NCBI GenBank assembly: GCA_036768475.1
Contig: DAIPMW010000018.1
Coordinates: 9,970-73,969 of the forward strand
DNA from: JAEUMD01 sp036768475
Lineage (GTDB): Bacteria > Pseudomonadota > Alphaproteobacteria > Rhizobiales > Hyphomicrobiaceae
Length of the DNA: 64,000 nucleotides
Direction of reading: 5' to 3'
Of this stretch, positions 54,212 to 63,398 are shown in pieces (within the stretch, counting starts at the first letter, position 1; every line of letters starts with the position of its first letter). The notes below the pieces were generated by a model. It searched no databases. It saw only the letters and a program-made list of their open reading frames with translations, and was not told where the DNA came from. The translations under genes were made by a program, and so were the position numbers.

Positions 54212-55732
54212 TCAGAAGAACCCGAGCGCCTTCGGGCTGTAGCTGACCAGCATGTTTTTGGTCTGCTGATAGTGGTCAAGCATCATTTTGTGGGTCTCGC
54301 GGCCAATACCGGACTGCTTGTAGCCGCCGAATGCCGCATGCGCGGGATAGAGGTGATAGCAGTTCGTCCACACACGGCCCGCCTGTATGGCGCGCCCGAA
54401 GCGATATGCCCGTGTGCCATTGCGTGTCCACACGCCCGCACCGAGACCGAACTGTGTGTCGTTGGCAATGGCAAGCGCCTCTTCGTCATCCTTGAACTTC
54501 GTGACCGCAAGCACCGGACCAAAGATTTCCTCCTGAAAGATGCGCATCTTGTTGTGGCCTTCCAGAACCGTCGGCTTCACGTAGTAGCCCTCGGCCGCCT
54601 CGCCATCGAGCACATTGCGGGCTCCGCCGGTAAGCACGTTGGCGCCTTCCTGCTTGCCGATGTCGATATAGGAAAGAATCTTCTCAAGCTGATCGTTCGA
54701 AGCCTGCGCGCCGATCATGGTCGTGGGATCGAGCGGATGGCCCTGACGTATCTTTTCGACGCGCGCGATTGCACGATCCAGGAACCGGTCGTAGATCGAT
54801 TCATGCACCAGCGCTCGCGAGGGGCAGGTGCAGACCTCGCCCTGGTTCAACGCGAACATGGCAAAGCCTTCGAGCGCCTTGTCGAAGAACTCATCATCCG
54901 CAAGCGCCACGTCGGCGAAGAAGATGTTCGGAGACTTGCCGCCCAGCTCCAGCGTGACCGGAATGATGTTTTCCGATGCATATTGCATGATGAGGCGACC
55001 CGTCGTCGTCTCACCCGTAAAGGCCACCTTGGAAATACGCTTGTTGGTCGCGAGCGGCTTGCCGGCCTCGACCCCGAAACCGTTGACGACGTTCAAGACG
55101 CCGGGCGGTAGGATATCGCCAATGAGGTCCATCACGACCATGATGCCCATCGGCGTCTGCTCTGCTGGCTTCAAGACAACGCAGTTGCCCGCGGCAATCG
55201 CCGGCGCCAGCTTCCACGCCGCCATGAGGATCGGGAAGTTCCATGGAATGATCTGGCCGACAACACCCAGTGGTTCATGGAAGTGGTAGGCCACCGTGTC
55301 GTGGTCGATTTCCGATATGGCACCTTCCTGCGCACGGATGCAGCCGGCGAAATAGCGGAAGTGGTCGATGGCGAGTGGAATGTCCGCCGCCATTGTCTCG
55401 CGGATCGGCTTGCCGTTGTCGAGCGTCTCGACCGTCGCGACGAGCTTCAGGTTCTGCTCCAGCCTGTCGGCGATCTTGAGCAGCAGACCCGCCCGCTCAG
55501 CGGGAGACGTTCGTGCCCACTTGTCCTTGGCCTTGTAGGCGGCATCGAGCGCCAGCTCGATATCCTCCGCAGTCGACCGGGCGATTTCGCAGATGGGCTT
55601 ACCGGTGACTGGGGTGAGGTTGGTGAAGTATTGCCCCTTTACGGGCGCAACCCACTGCCCACCAATGAAATTATCGTAGCGAGGGCGGATACGGATCTGG
55701 TTGCCGAGTCCGGCTAGCGTCTTCTCGATCAT
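54212..55732 (-). CDS. NAD-dependent aldehyde dehydrogenase, AldB/ExaC type
   Basis: 506 residues. ATG at 55732 follows GGAGGA. Family motifs are complete: GQIIPWNFPILMAAWK, LKPAEQTP, catalytic glutamate in VTLELGGKSPNIF, catalytic cysteine in NQGEVCTCPSR (second member of the CxC), and IFGPVLAVTKF; it ends KALGFF as ExaC/AldB-type enzymes do. It oxidises acetaldehyde or related aldehydes to acids and may serve ethanol or C2 metabolism. The Crp/Fnr regulator upstream is co-directional but 396 bp away. Confidence 0.95.
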   Translation of the reverse strand: MIEKTLAGLGNQIRIRPRYDNFIGGQWVAPVKGQYFTNLTPVTGKPICEIARSTAEDIELALDAAYKAKDKWARTSPAERAGLLLKIADRLEQNLKLVATVETLDNGKPIRETMAADIPLAIDHFRYFAGCIRAQEGAISEIDHDTVAYHFHEPLGVVGQIIPWNFPILMAAWKLAPAIAAGNCVVLKPAEQTPMGIMVVMDLIGDILPPGVLNVVNGFGVEAGKPLATNKRISKVAFTGETTTGRLIMQYASENIIPVTLELGGKSPNIFFADVALADDEFFDKALEGFAMFALNQGEVCTCPSRALVHESIYDRFLDRAIARVEKIRQGHPLDPTTMIGAQASNDQLEKILSYIDIGKQEGANVLTGGARNVLDGEAAEGYYVKPTVLEGHNKMRIFQEEIFGPVLAVTKFKDDEEALAIANDTQFGLGAGVWTRNGTRAYRFGRAIQAGRVWTNCYHLYPAHAAFGGYKQSGIGRETHKMMLDHYQQTKNMLVSYSPKALGFF

Positions 55733-56128
55733 GAGCTCCTCCAGGGCGTTGGAAGCATTTCCCGCCACCTGTATCGTGGCAAATACAGCACGAGCTATGT
55801 TTGAGCGAATACAGGGAAGGAAGCCATTGCCAATAGGTGCAAGAAGACAGGGAACGTGATCGTTTTCGGCAGATCAGAGCGCGAGAGCAGAAGCTGGAAC
55901 CTGATCACCTGAGATGGAAGCGGTTGAGCTTTCAGCGCGCGTACATCAGTCTTTCAAACAATGATCCAGGAAACAGAGCCACAACCGTCAAAGTGGTTTC
56001 ACCACGACCAGACCCGCCCTGCACCACCCTCTAATGCCAGGGGGCAGGCCCGGTCCTCGTCGATCGCATTCTGATGAGGTGAGGCGTTGGCCCGCGCGAA
56101 GCAGACGGCGGGACACAGAGAATGAAGC
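55733..56128. other. 396-bp intergenic region with degenerate repeat
   Basis: Upstream of the aldehyde dehydrogenase gene. Apart from the promoter expected near 55770-55830, it contains a strongly degenerate relative of repeat family B at about 55896-56032 (ACCTGATC, GATGGAAGC, CATCAGTCTTTCAAACAA, then GACCAGACC). No gene supported. Confidence 0.45.
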
Positions 56129-56842
56129 TCAAAACTGCGCTCCCGCCTGGCGCAACACGGCATCCATATCGCGGAAGCGGACGCGCCGCTTATCGAACTG
56201 CAAGATGCCTTCGTCCTCAAGATTGCGAACCAATCGTGAAATCGATTCTGGCCGCGCACCAACCAGGGAAGCTAATTCGACCCGCTGAATTGGAAGTTCG
56301 ACGAAGTGATTGTCCGTCGCATCCCGATATCCCTGACGCTCGTAGAAGATCAGCAGCACGTGCAGGAACCTGGCTTTGAGGCTCAGCGTCATGCTCTTCG
56401 CGTGCTCGGTTTCGGTCTCATCCAGGTCGCTGAAACTATGCTCCAGGAAACGCTCACCCAGATGCGGATTCACCTCCAGCAACCGCCTGATATAGGAACG
56501 CTCGATAAAGCAGACGACACTGGGACTCAGCACTTCAGCCGTGTTGCGGTGAGGTCTCTTGCTCAACAAGCCTCGATAGCCGACCGTCACGCCATTCGTG
56601 CACAGTCGAAGTAGCGCCGAATCGCCCGACGGCATAACCCGGCGCAAACCGATAAGTCCCGACTGGATGCAGTAGACACCGTCTGCGTCGTCACCTTGAC
56701 GATACAGAATTGCACCCGGCTCAAGTGCGCGCGTCCGCTTGGCCGCATCCACCATCGCCAGTTCGCACGGCGTCAGGACTTGCCATTCTGTCGTCTGGCG
56801 AGAAGAACAATCTGCACATTTATGTATTGAATGTTTAATCAT
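56129..56842 (-). CDS. Crp/Fnr family transcriptional regulator
   Basis: 237 residues. Cyclic-nucleotide-binding-like beta roll (ALEPGAILYRQGDDADGVYCIQSGLIGLRR), dimer helix, and a C-terminal winged helix with VELASLVGARPESISRLVRNLEDEGIL. The N-terminus has C9-x2-C12 and there are further cysteines at 26, 58, 81 and 111, but the FNR pattern C-x2-C-x5-C plus central Cys is not met (no cysteine at the third N-terminal position). It is therefore FNR-like in layout but may sense oxygen or redox differently or not at all. Confidence 0.9.
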   Translation of the reverse strand: MIKHSIHKCADCSSRQTTEWQVLTPCELAMVDAAKRTRALEPGAILYRQGDDADGVYCIQSGLIGLRRVMPSGDSALLRLCTNGVTVGYRGLLSKRPHRNTAEVLSPSVVCFIERSYIRRLLEVNPHLGERFLEHSFSDLDETETEHAKSMTLSLKARFLHVLLIFYERQGYRDATDNHFVELPIQRVELASLVGARPESISRLVRNLEDEGILQFDKRRVRFRDMDAVLRQAGAQF

Positions 56843-56976
56843 CGGTGCAGCACTTTAAAAAACAACTGGATTCTGTCTTTGCGAGGGTGTGCGCGTCAAC
56901 CCCTCGAATGCTCGGGTCCGCCTTGCAGACTTGACCCATGTTAAGGCGCTCCGACGGATTTGCTGATCCAACTCAC

Positions 56977-57210
56977 ATGAACGTGACCGGCTCCCTAGCT
57001 GAATTCCGAATGCACCAAAATCGGCAAATGGTATTGCGGGCCGCCCGCAGCATGATTGAACGCTACGGCGACAACGCAATGGCCGAGGTCGATTTGCGCA
57101 TTGCGGAACTCGTAGCGCGTGGCCAGCACGACACTGAGATTCTGTGGAAGGAGATCCGCGAGGCGGTGAGGCTTCTTTCCTCCACGCAGGATGACGGAAC
57201 ACGGCAGTAA
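56977..57210 (+). CDS. Small conserved helical protein of unknown function
   Basis: 77 residues if started at ATG 56977 (90 from ATG 56938; neither has a good ribosome site). It is mainly helical: FRMHQNRQMVLRAARSMIERYGDNAMAEVDLRIAELVARGQHDTEILWKEIREAVRLL in character, with the RxMIERYG core and RIAELxARG pattern seen in small alphaproteobacterial hypothetical proteins. Divergent from the Crp/Fnr gene. Function unknown. Confidence 0.6.
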   Translation: MNVTGSLAEFRMHQNRQMVLRAARSMIERYGDNAMAEVDLRIAELVARGQHDTEILWKEIREAVRLLSSTQDDGTRQ

Positions 57211-57538
57211 ACAGCAGTAACGTACCGCGCACCACAACATGCACGTTGTCTGTTTGCACTGAAAGAGTATGCCCACAGTGGACGCGTGCTCGCAATGCCT
57301 CTGTGGCCGACAGACTCAAGTTCGGCGCGAGAAATGTAAACCCGGCGCGAAAGCGGCCCCCGCATACGCAAGTGCCCATATGCGGCGGCATTGTCTCTCC
57401 TTGAGGGCCATGACGTTAAGGAACGTTGGTGACGGCAGCCATGTCGAGAACCCGACGGAATATTACGCCATTGTCGCAGTCGGCACGTTTTAGTATTCTC
57501 GACAATATGTTGTGTCGGCAGGCCACGGGGAACAGGTC
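57211..57538. other. 328-bp intergenic region
   Basis: No supported gene on either strand. The stretch around 57455-57510 (GGAATATTACGCC ... TTTTAGTATTCTCG) is AT-richer and is the likely promoter of the esterase gene. Confidence 0.4.
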
Positions 57539-58471
57539 GTGCGCTGGTTGAGTTTTGCTTGGATCGCGTTCCTGCTTGCAGCCAACACTCCGGCGTACGC
57601 GGGAGATGTCCGACAGGAAGTGATTGCGTCGGCGGCGCTCGGGCGCGACATGAAAGCCCTTGTTTACGTTCCCGACACATACAAAGCCAACACGAGGCGC
57701 TACCCCGTCCTCCTGCTGTTGCACGGTGCCGGAGACGATGAGACGGCTTGGATTGAGCGCGCCAAGATCAGTGAAATGGCCGATGAACTCATATCGAGCG
57801 GTACCATACCGCCGACACTGATCGTGATGCCGGGGTGCCGAGCGTGCTGGTGGATCGACGGCAAGCAGGACAAGGCGGAATCCGCCCTATGGAACGATCT
57901 CATTCCCGCCCTCGCAAAACGCTACCGGACGATCGAGTCTCGCAGCGGCCTCGTCATCGCTGGGCTGTCGGCTGGAGGTTTCGGCGCGGTCAGGTTCGCC
58001 CTGAAATATCCTGACCGTGTGGCTGCCGTGGCGGCAATCAGCCCCGCAATATACGCGACAGCGCCCCCCGCCGGCTCAGCCGCAAGAACACAGCCGGCAT
58101 TTCGTGGATCGGACGGACGCTTCAGTCAGGCAGCGTGGATGGCTGCCAATTATCCGAGTCTGCAAGCTCGCTACTTTGCCAGAGATGTGCGCGTGCCGTT
58201 CTATCTCGTGTCGGGCGACGGCGACCGGTTGGGAATTGCCTATGAGGCGGCCCTGCTCTTCAAGACACTGTTTGAATACCAGCCCGATATCACCGAGCTG
58301 CGAATTGTCGATGGCGGGCACAATTGGGCGATGTGGAGGAAGGCACTCCGGGACTCGATGAAATATCTCTACCGGTTTGCGTCACCGCCGCAGGATGGCG
58401 TCGCGAAAATGACGGTGGCAGCGCCGAAAATCGGAAGCCCACTGACATCGCGTTTTGGCGACCCGCGGTGA
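57539..58471 (+). CDS. Exported esterase (esterase D / FrmB-like alpha/beta hydrolase)
   Basis: About 310 residues. GTG at 57539 follows GGGGA and gives a normal signal peptide (residues 1-22, ending AYAGD); another GTG lies at 57512. Alpha/beta hydrolase motifs: LLLHGAGDDETAW, nucleophile elbow GLSAGGFGAVRFAL (Ser in GLSAG), a YFARDVRVPFYLVSGDGD strand with a likely acid, and catalytic His in DGGHNWAMW. It belongs to the putative esterase family (PF00756 type). Periplasmic substrate unknown. Confidence 0.9.
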   Translation: MRWLSFAWIAFLLAANTPAYAGDVRQEVIASAALGRDMKALVYVPDTYKANTRRYPVLLLLHGAGDDETAWIERAKISEMADELISSGTIPPTLIVMPGCRACWWIDGKQDKAESALWNDLIPALAKRYRTIESRSGLVIAGLSAGGFGAVRFALKYPDRVAAVAAISPAIYATAPPAGSAARTQPAFRGSDGRFSQAAWMAANYPSLQARYFARDVRVPFYLVSGDGDRLGIAYEAALLFKTLFEYQPDITELRIVDGGHNWAMWRKALRDSMKYLYRFASPPQDGVAKMTVAAPKIGSPLTSRFGDPR

Positions 58472-58546
58472 CTGCAAGTTCGCTCTGATCGAGCAGACTA
58501 CAAACATGTTTCGTGCGGGATTGCCAATCAAGCGCCACCCGATGGC

Positions 58547-58672
58547 TAGAGCCTGATCGGCCTCGATGGAAGCACGATTGCCTCCATCAACGCCGTGATT
58601 GAGGCTCTCGAACAAAAAGATAGAGCAGCCAAAACGGCCAGACGTGATTCAATCAAAACCTGACCTGCACTA
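58547..58672 (+). repeat. Dispersed repeat family B, copy 4 (126 bp)
   Basis: 126 bp from TAGAGCCTGATCGGCC to CCTGCACTA in a convergent gap. It shares GATGGAAGCACGA, GTGATTGAGGCTCTC, GATAGAGCAGCC and the GTGATTCAATCAAAACC segment with the other copies; the right end has drifted (GCACTA for GCTCTA). Confidence 0.88.
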
Positions 58673-58677
58673 TGCGC

Positions 58678-59826
58678 TCAGTCGAGCGTGCGCCGGAAGC
58701 GCGTTACCGCAATCGCCATCGCAGCCACCATCAGCGCAACGAGCCAGATGATCTCAGTCGTAAGATCGCCGGTTTCGGCGCCTTTCAGCATGATGCCACG
58801 AACCGTTCGCAGATAATGCGTCAGCGGCAGCATTTGTCCAATTGCCTGCGCCCAGCCCGGCATACCTGCAAAGGGAAACATGAACCCCGACAGCAGAATG
58901 TTGGGCAGGAAAAACATCATCGACATCTGGATTGCTTGCAGCTGATTACGCGCGATCGTCGAGAACGTGTATCCAACCGATAGAGTTGCCGTGACGAACA
59001 GGACGGTGACCGCAACGAGCAGGCCGAGACTTCCCTCGATCGGAACGGAGAAGATTGTGACGCCCGCCACGAGGATGATGGCAGCCTGGACGAAGCCCAC
59101 AACGATATAGGGCGTGATCTTCCCGAGCATAATCTGAAGCGGATCGATCGGCATGGAAAGCAGGCTCTCCATCGTGCCACGCTCCACCTCTCGCGTGACC
59201 GACAAGGAGGTAAAAATCAGCATCGTCATGGTGAGAATGGTTCCCAGCAGGCCCGGCACGATATTGAGCGAGGTCACTGCTGCGGGGTTGTAACGGCGTT
59301 GCGCAATGATCGTGAACGGCGGCGCAACGTCGTGATCGTCAGGCAGAGCGTGAATACCTTTGAGTGCCGTTGAAACAACGCCATCCAAGGCGCCGAGCGC
59401 CGTTCCAGCCGCAACGGGATCGGAAGCGTCGGCAACCACCAGCATTGACGGCGTCTCTCCGCGGCGAACGCTCCTGGCAAAATTGGCGGGGATCTCGACA
59501 CCGAACAGAACTTCACCCGACTTGATCCAGTGATCCAGTTCGGAGGACGTGCGCGCCACATGCGTCACCTTGAAATAGGCGGTGTTCTGCAGGGCGGCGA
59601 TGATCGCACGGCCGATGTCGCTTTGCTCCTGGAGCAAAACGGCCGTTGGCAGGTGGCGAGGATTTGTGTTGATGGCGAATCCGAACAAAAGGAGTTGCAT
59701 CAGCGGCACGATGATCATCGTCGCGAACGTGACCCGATCGCGCTTCAACTGAATGAACTCCTTTGCAAACATGGCCACGAACCTGGAGAAGCCCGTCGAG
59801 CCGATGGATTTTGTCGCGCTTGTCAT
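58678..59826 (-). CDS. ABC-2 type permease, YbhR/YbhS-like
   Basis: 382 residues. One membrane segment near 36-53, a large extracytoplasmic domain, then five more segments between about 190 and 375, including LPNILLSGFMFPFAGMP, the hallmark of the YbhS/YbhR/YhiJ group. It overlaps the ATPase gene by four bases. Only one permease is encoded, so a homodimer is expected. With the HlyD-type protein it forms a YbhGFS-like exporter, probably for cationic drugs or membrane-active compounds by family analogy. Confidence 0.94.
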   Translation of the reverse strand: MTSATKSIGSTGFSRFVAMFAKEFIQLKRDRVTFATMIIVPLMQLLLFGFAINTNPRHLPTAVLLQEQSDIGRAIIAALQNTAYFKVTHVARTSSELDHWIKSGEVLFGVEIPANFARSVRRGETPSMLVVADASDPVAAGTALGALDGVVSTALKGIHALPDDHDVAPPFTIIAQRRYNPAAVTSLNIVPGLLGTILTMTMLIFTSLSVTREVERGTMESLLSMPIDPLQIMLGKITPYIVVGFVQAAIILVAGVTIFSVPIEGSLGLLVAVTVLFVTATLSVGYTFSTIARNQLQAIQMSMMFFLPNILLSGFMFPFAGMPGWAQAIGQMLPLTHYLRTVRGIMLKGAETGDLTTEIIWLVALMVAAMAIAVTRFRRTLD

Positions 59827-60779
59827 GGCTGCGCCTGATTGAAGTTGTCGCGGCTGCGCTGCATAAGATCGATGAACACATCCTCCAGAGATGGCTCACT
59901 ACGTTCCAAAGTCAGACCGCTGCGCGCCTTGAAAGCGCCAAGCGCTTGTTCCAGCGCCTGCCGGTCGCGACCCGAGACGTGGAGGCTGTTGCCGAATGGA
60001 GCCACCATGTCGACGCCGGGCACCTTCTCAAGTTCCAGCGCCAGCGCATGAGGATCGGGAGCCGTAACCGTCCACGTTTCCAGATTCGATCTGGCAATCA
60101 CCTCATCGACCGTTCCATGTGTCAGAAGATGACCGTAGGCGAGGTACGCGATCTCATGGCAGCGTTCCGCCTCGTCCATGTAGTGGGTGGACACGAGCAC
60201 GGTCAGGCCATCGGCAGCCAGAGCATGAATCTCGTTCCAGAAATCGCGCCGCGCTTTGGGATCGACACCCGCCGTCGGCTCGTCTAGCAACAGCAGCTCC
60301 GGATTGGGCAGGATGCACGCGCCAAGAGCAAGACGCTGCTTCCAGCCGCCCGACAACTCGCCGGCGAGCTGATTTTCGCGCCCTTTCAGGCCAAGTCGCT
60401 CGATCGCCTCGTCTGCGGCGCGGGACGGCGAGCGTAACCCATAGATCCGCGCAACGAACTCCAGATTCTCCCTTATCGAAAGATCCTGATAGAGGCTGAA
60501 GCGCTGCGTCATATAGCCGACGCGCTCCTTGATGCGGCGGCTCTGGGTTCGAATGTCATAGCCAAGGCAGGTCCCTTCGCCGCTATCGGGCGTCAGGAGT
60601 CCACACAACATGCGGATCGTCGTTGTCTTGCCCGATCCGTTGGGACCGAGAAACCCGTAGATCTGGCCTTTGTTGACGCTCATCGACAAATCGCGCACGA
60701 CGACCTTGCCGCCGAACGATTTCGTCAGACCTTCCACGCGAATGGCGACTTCGCCGTTTCTATTTCTGTGGTCCGACAT
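59823..60779 (-). CDS. ABC transporter ATP-binding protein, YbhF-like (single domain)
   Basis: 318 residues. Walker A GPNGSGKTTT near 48-57, Q-loop YMTQRFSLY, signature LSGGWKQRLALG, Walker B ELLLLDEPTAGVDP and the H-loop VSTHYMDEAERC; the LSGGW variant is typical of the YbhF group. E. coli YbhF has two fused nucleotide-binding domains; this one has one. ATG at 60779 is the family start; it overlaps the HlyD gene by 20 bp. The frame is open to 61223. Confidence 0.95.
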   Translation of the reverse strand: MSDHRNRNGEVAIRVEGLTKSFGGKVVVRDLSMSVNKGQIYGFLGPNGSGKTTTIRMLCGLLTPDSGEGTCLGYDIRTQSRRIKERVGYMTQRFSLYQDLSIRENLEFVARIYGLRSPSRAADEAIERLGLKGRENQLAGELSGGWKQRLALGACILPNPELLLLDEPTAGVDPKARRDFWNEIHALAADGLTVLVSTHYMDEAERCHEIAYLAYGHLLTHGTVDEVIARSNLETWTVTAPDPHALALELEKVPGVDMVAPFGNSLHVSGRDRQALEQALGAFKARSGLTLERSEPSLEDVFIDLMQRSRDNFNQAQP

Positions 60780-61764
60780 CGGCGATATCCCTGCTAACAG
60801 GCTCGACGGTGACGGGCAGACCAATCCGCAAGTGCGTGCCGTCCCGCGGTCGTGCCTCGACACGGAAGACGAGCTTCGTCCGCTCCTCGCGACTGAATAT
60901 GACGGGTGGCGTGTATTCCGCTTCCCGCGAGATGAACGAAACGTTCGCCTGGATCGGCTCGGCGCAACCGTCGCAGGAAGCCTCGACCTTCTGTCCGGGT
61001 GACACACTTGCAAGTTCGGTCTCGGGCACGAAGAAGCGGAGCTTGACGTTGCCCGGCGGCAAGAGGGAGAGCACCGAACGGCCGGCCGCCACGACCTCGC
61101 CATTGCGGTAGAAAATTTCCTGCACGATACCATCTGCCGGTGCAACGATGGCGCGGCGATCCAGGCTGACACGCGCTGCTGCCACACGCGATTGTGACTG
61201 CTCGACGACGGCGCGGGCAGCATCGATATCCTCTGTACGCGCCTTGAGCCGCCCTACGTCGATCTGGTATTGCGCCGCCGCCAGTGCGGCCTGATCGCTC
61301 GCGAACGTCGCGGCAGCCTCATCGAGACGCGACTGCGGCGCAGCCCCCTTGGCGACGAGGTCCTTTGCGCGCGCCAGTTCCGGTCGCGATTTTTCCAGCG
61401 CTGCCTCGGCGCGCGCCTTCTGCGCCTCAAGGACGGCGATCTCCTCCGGCCGCTGTTGCGCGGCTTCTGCTCGCGCAAGCCGCGCCTTGGCCTCGCTCAA
61501 GGCTGCTTCGGCCTGCTGCATCTCCGCCGTTTGAAGCTCGTTCTGCACGGCAAAGAGACGATCCCCGCGCTTCACGGCGTCGCCTTCTCGCACCATCAAT
61601 GTCGTCAGACGCCCAGATTCGTCGGGGCCGACGAATAGGAAGTCGCCCTCGACCCAGCCCTGCCACGTCACACGCTGTGGGGCACGCGCATACTGGTCCC
61701 ATGTCCAGCCGGCTCCGGCCGCGACAAGAACGAGAAGCACGATGAGCACAACCTTCCTCATCAC
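60760..61764 (-). CDS. HlyD-family membrane fusion protein, YbhG-like
   Basis: 334 residues. Membrane anchor near 5-22, lipoyl-type LMVREGDAVKRGDRLFAVQ, a long coiled-coil hairpin (about 75-190), then APADGIVQEIFYRNGEVVAAG and a beta-barrel domain ending in the membrane-proximal part. It overlaps the TetR gene by four bases (ATGA). A cysteine pair (CDGC) near 245 is unusual for the family. Links the exporter to an outer-membrane channel. Confidence 0.94.
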   Translation of the reverse strand: MMRKVVLIVLLVLVAAGAGWTWDQYARAPQRVTWQGWVEGDFLFVGPDESGRLTTLMVREGDAVKRGDRLFAVQNELQTAEMQQAEAALSEAKARLARAEAAQQRPEEIAVLEAQKARAEAALEKSRPELARAKDLVAKGAAPQSRLDEAAATFASDQAALAAAQYQIDVGRLKARTEDIDAARAVVEQSQSRVAAARVSLDRRAIVAPADGIVQEIFYRNGEVVAAGRSVLSLLPPGNVKLRFFVPETELASVSPGQKVEASCDGCAEPIQANVSFISREAEYTPPVIFSREERTKLVFRVEARPRDGTHLRIGLPVTVEPVSRDIADVGPQK

Positions 61765-62615
61765 CGCCGCTTCCTCCGCCTCACTGTCGTAATCAACTCG
61801 GCGTGGGCTGAAAGCAGCCCCTTCACGTCCAGAGGATCGATCCGCGCAAAAAGTGCGTCCCAGACAACCGACAAGAGCAGCGGCGCCGCAATGAGTTGCG
61901 GATATCGCAGGAGCGCATCGCTCGCCAGCCGGTCTTGATCATTCAACGCGCGAGTAATTGCCCGGAGCGTCGTCAAGACACGCGTAATGACTTCACGATG
62001 ATAGAATTGGGCGATTTCCGGAAACCGCGAACCCTCCGCAATGATCAAGCGAATGATGAGCTTGCGATCGGTCTCGAGGACGTCACGGCGGAACAGCTCG
62101 AATATGTTCTCCAGCACCTCCTCAGGCGGCAATGCCTGCTGGCGCGCGACAGCAGACAGATCGTCGAGAAGCGGGTCGACAGAGGTGCGGACCAGTGCTT
62201 CGAACATCGCCTGCTTATTAGGGTAATAGAGATAAAGGGTGCCTTTAGCGACGCCCGCCTTGCGCGCAACTTCGTCGAGCCGCGCGGCTTCGAAGCCGTG
62301 CTGTGAGAAGACCTGCAACGCCGCCCCCAGGATCCTCTGGCGCTTTGCGTCTGCGTCAGCTTGCGAACGCCGCGGCCTGCCACCGCGCTTTTTTTGGCCG
62401 CGGCCCGTCTCAGCAGTGCCGCCCTTGCCATGACGCGCCTTTTTGGACCGCGCGCCCGCCGGACTGGCCTTTGCCTTCACGCTGGCCGCATCGCTGGCCT
62501 TGAGGGCTGCCTTGGCCCGCGCCGCGGCAGGGGTTCTTTCCGCGACAGCGTCCGCGCCGGACAACTTCGCCCCAGCATTCTTCCGTGCTTCGGGTTTCGT
62601 CTTGCGTCGCGCCAT
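61761..62615 (-). CDS. TetR family regulator, CecR (YbiH)-like, with long basic N-terminus
   Basis: 284 residues. The first about 80 are lysine- and alanine-rich and unusual for TetR; the DNA-binding domain (QRILGAALQVFSQHGFEAARLDEVARKAGVAKGTLYLYYPNKQAMFEAL) begins near residue 92. The C-terminal domain is helical and ends RRRKRR. First gene of the operon TetR-hlyD-ATPase-permease, the same order as E. coli cecR-ybhGFSR. It likely represses its own operon through the palindrome at 62633. The basic tail could add nonspecific DNA affinity. Confidence 0.93.
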   Translation of the reverse strand: MARRKTKPEARKNAGAKLSGADAVAERTPAAARAKAALKASDAASVKAKASPAGARSKKARHGKGGTAETGRGQKKRGGRPRRSQADADAKRQRILGAALQVFSQHGFEAARLDEVARKAGVAKGTLYLYYPNKQAMFEALVRTSVDPLLDDLSAVARQQALPPEEVLENIFELFRRDVLETDRKLIIRLIIAEGSRFPEIAQFYHREVITRVLTTLRAITRALNDQDRLASDALLRYPQLIAAPLLLSVVWDALFARIDPLDVKGLLSAHAELITTVRRRKRR

Positions 62616-62632
62616 CGACCAGCACTCAATAA

Positions 62633-62652
62633 ATGACTGACCAGTCAGTCAT
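62633..62652. promoter_or_regulatory. TetR operator palindrome with promoter
   Basis: ATGACTGAC-CA-GTCAGTCAT, perfect 9-bp arms, 18 bp upstream of the TetR start. The TGACYG...CRGTCA type of site is known for TetR/CecR regulators. On the minus strand a TATTAT-like -10 overlaps its outer side (about 62652-62659). Confidence 0.85.
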
Positions 62653-63398
62653 ATAATATTCCGATACCGATGCGCAAGCCCCACGCCTCGTCACATCAGC
62701 GAGAGCGTCGCAACGCTATGGAACAGTCTGGATATGACGAACTTGATACGCGTCCGGTATCGATCATTTATCGCACGCTGACGTTTACTGGTCTCAGCCA
62801 GGGAAGGGGGTCTCTCCTGTCCGGGTGTTTTGCGAGGCCCAAAAATGGCGACATTCTGGGCTTTCCTGTCTCAATTCCGTGCATGTGACGAGCGCTCCAG
62901 CCGCCAAGTCAAATTGGACGGAGAAGCTGCCATTGCCGGAAGGGCGCACAATTGCTGCTTTGGGGCTGCGATCTGTCGCGTACGGTGTGGGGTTATTTAC
63001 TCAGCCAGCGGGACCGGAAATGCCGCCCGAACTGGGTCGCTGCAATTGCGCAGTCATTCAATCCCCGGATTGGCGGGCGACTGGCGCACATACCCGCTGC
63101 TTTGGAAGCCGATCTGTCCGGTGGCGTCCGGCTTGAAGCAAACGCGCTATCGGGGAGCGGTTATGGAAACATCAGCCTTGATCTGAAAAAATATCAATAA
63201 GATCAAGACTAAGTGGCGGACCGAAGCCGATGAAACGGAGAACTACGTCTACTCTATAGCCCTCCAAAGTTGAGGCAAGGACCAATGGCTTCCATGGGGT
63301 GGACTCGTGGCTTGGAAGGACAAACGGTCATGGCCGGACGGCATGATAACCTTGCTGGTCGTGATGGCATTTCCATTTGGCTGACTGGGAGAAGACGA
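62653..63398. other. 746-bp region without a supported gene
   Basis: Base composition is less GC-rich than the surroundings. Open frames exist (for example 62952-63200 plus, 82 codons, whose later part reads like protein: FNPRIGGRLAHIPAALEA), but none has a ribosome site or family motif, and several frames are interrupted. It may be a decayed gene. A promoter for the VOC gene is expected near 63350. Confidence 0.35.

Noticed and set aside
56855..57391. 178-codon minus-strand open frame
   Set aside because: Overlaps the small helical protein gene in antisense, with codon use and composition unlike a protein; considered a shadow.
62952..63200. 82-codon plus-strand open frame
   Set aside because: No ribosome site, no family motif and neighbouring frames are broken; at most a decayed gene.
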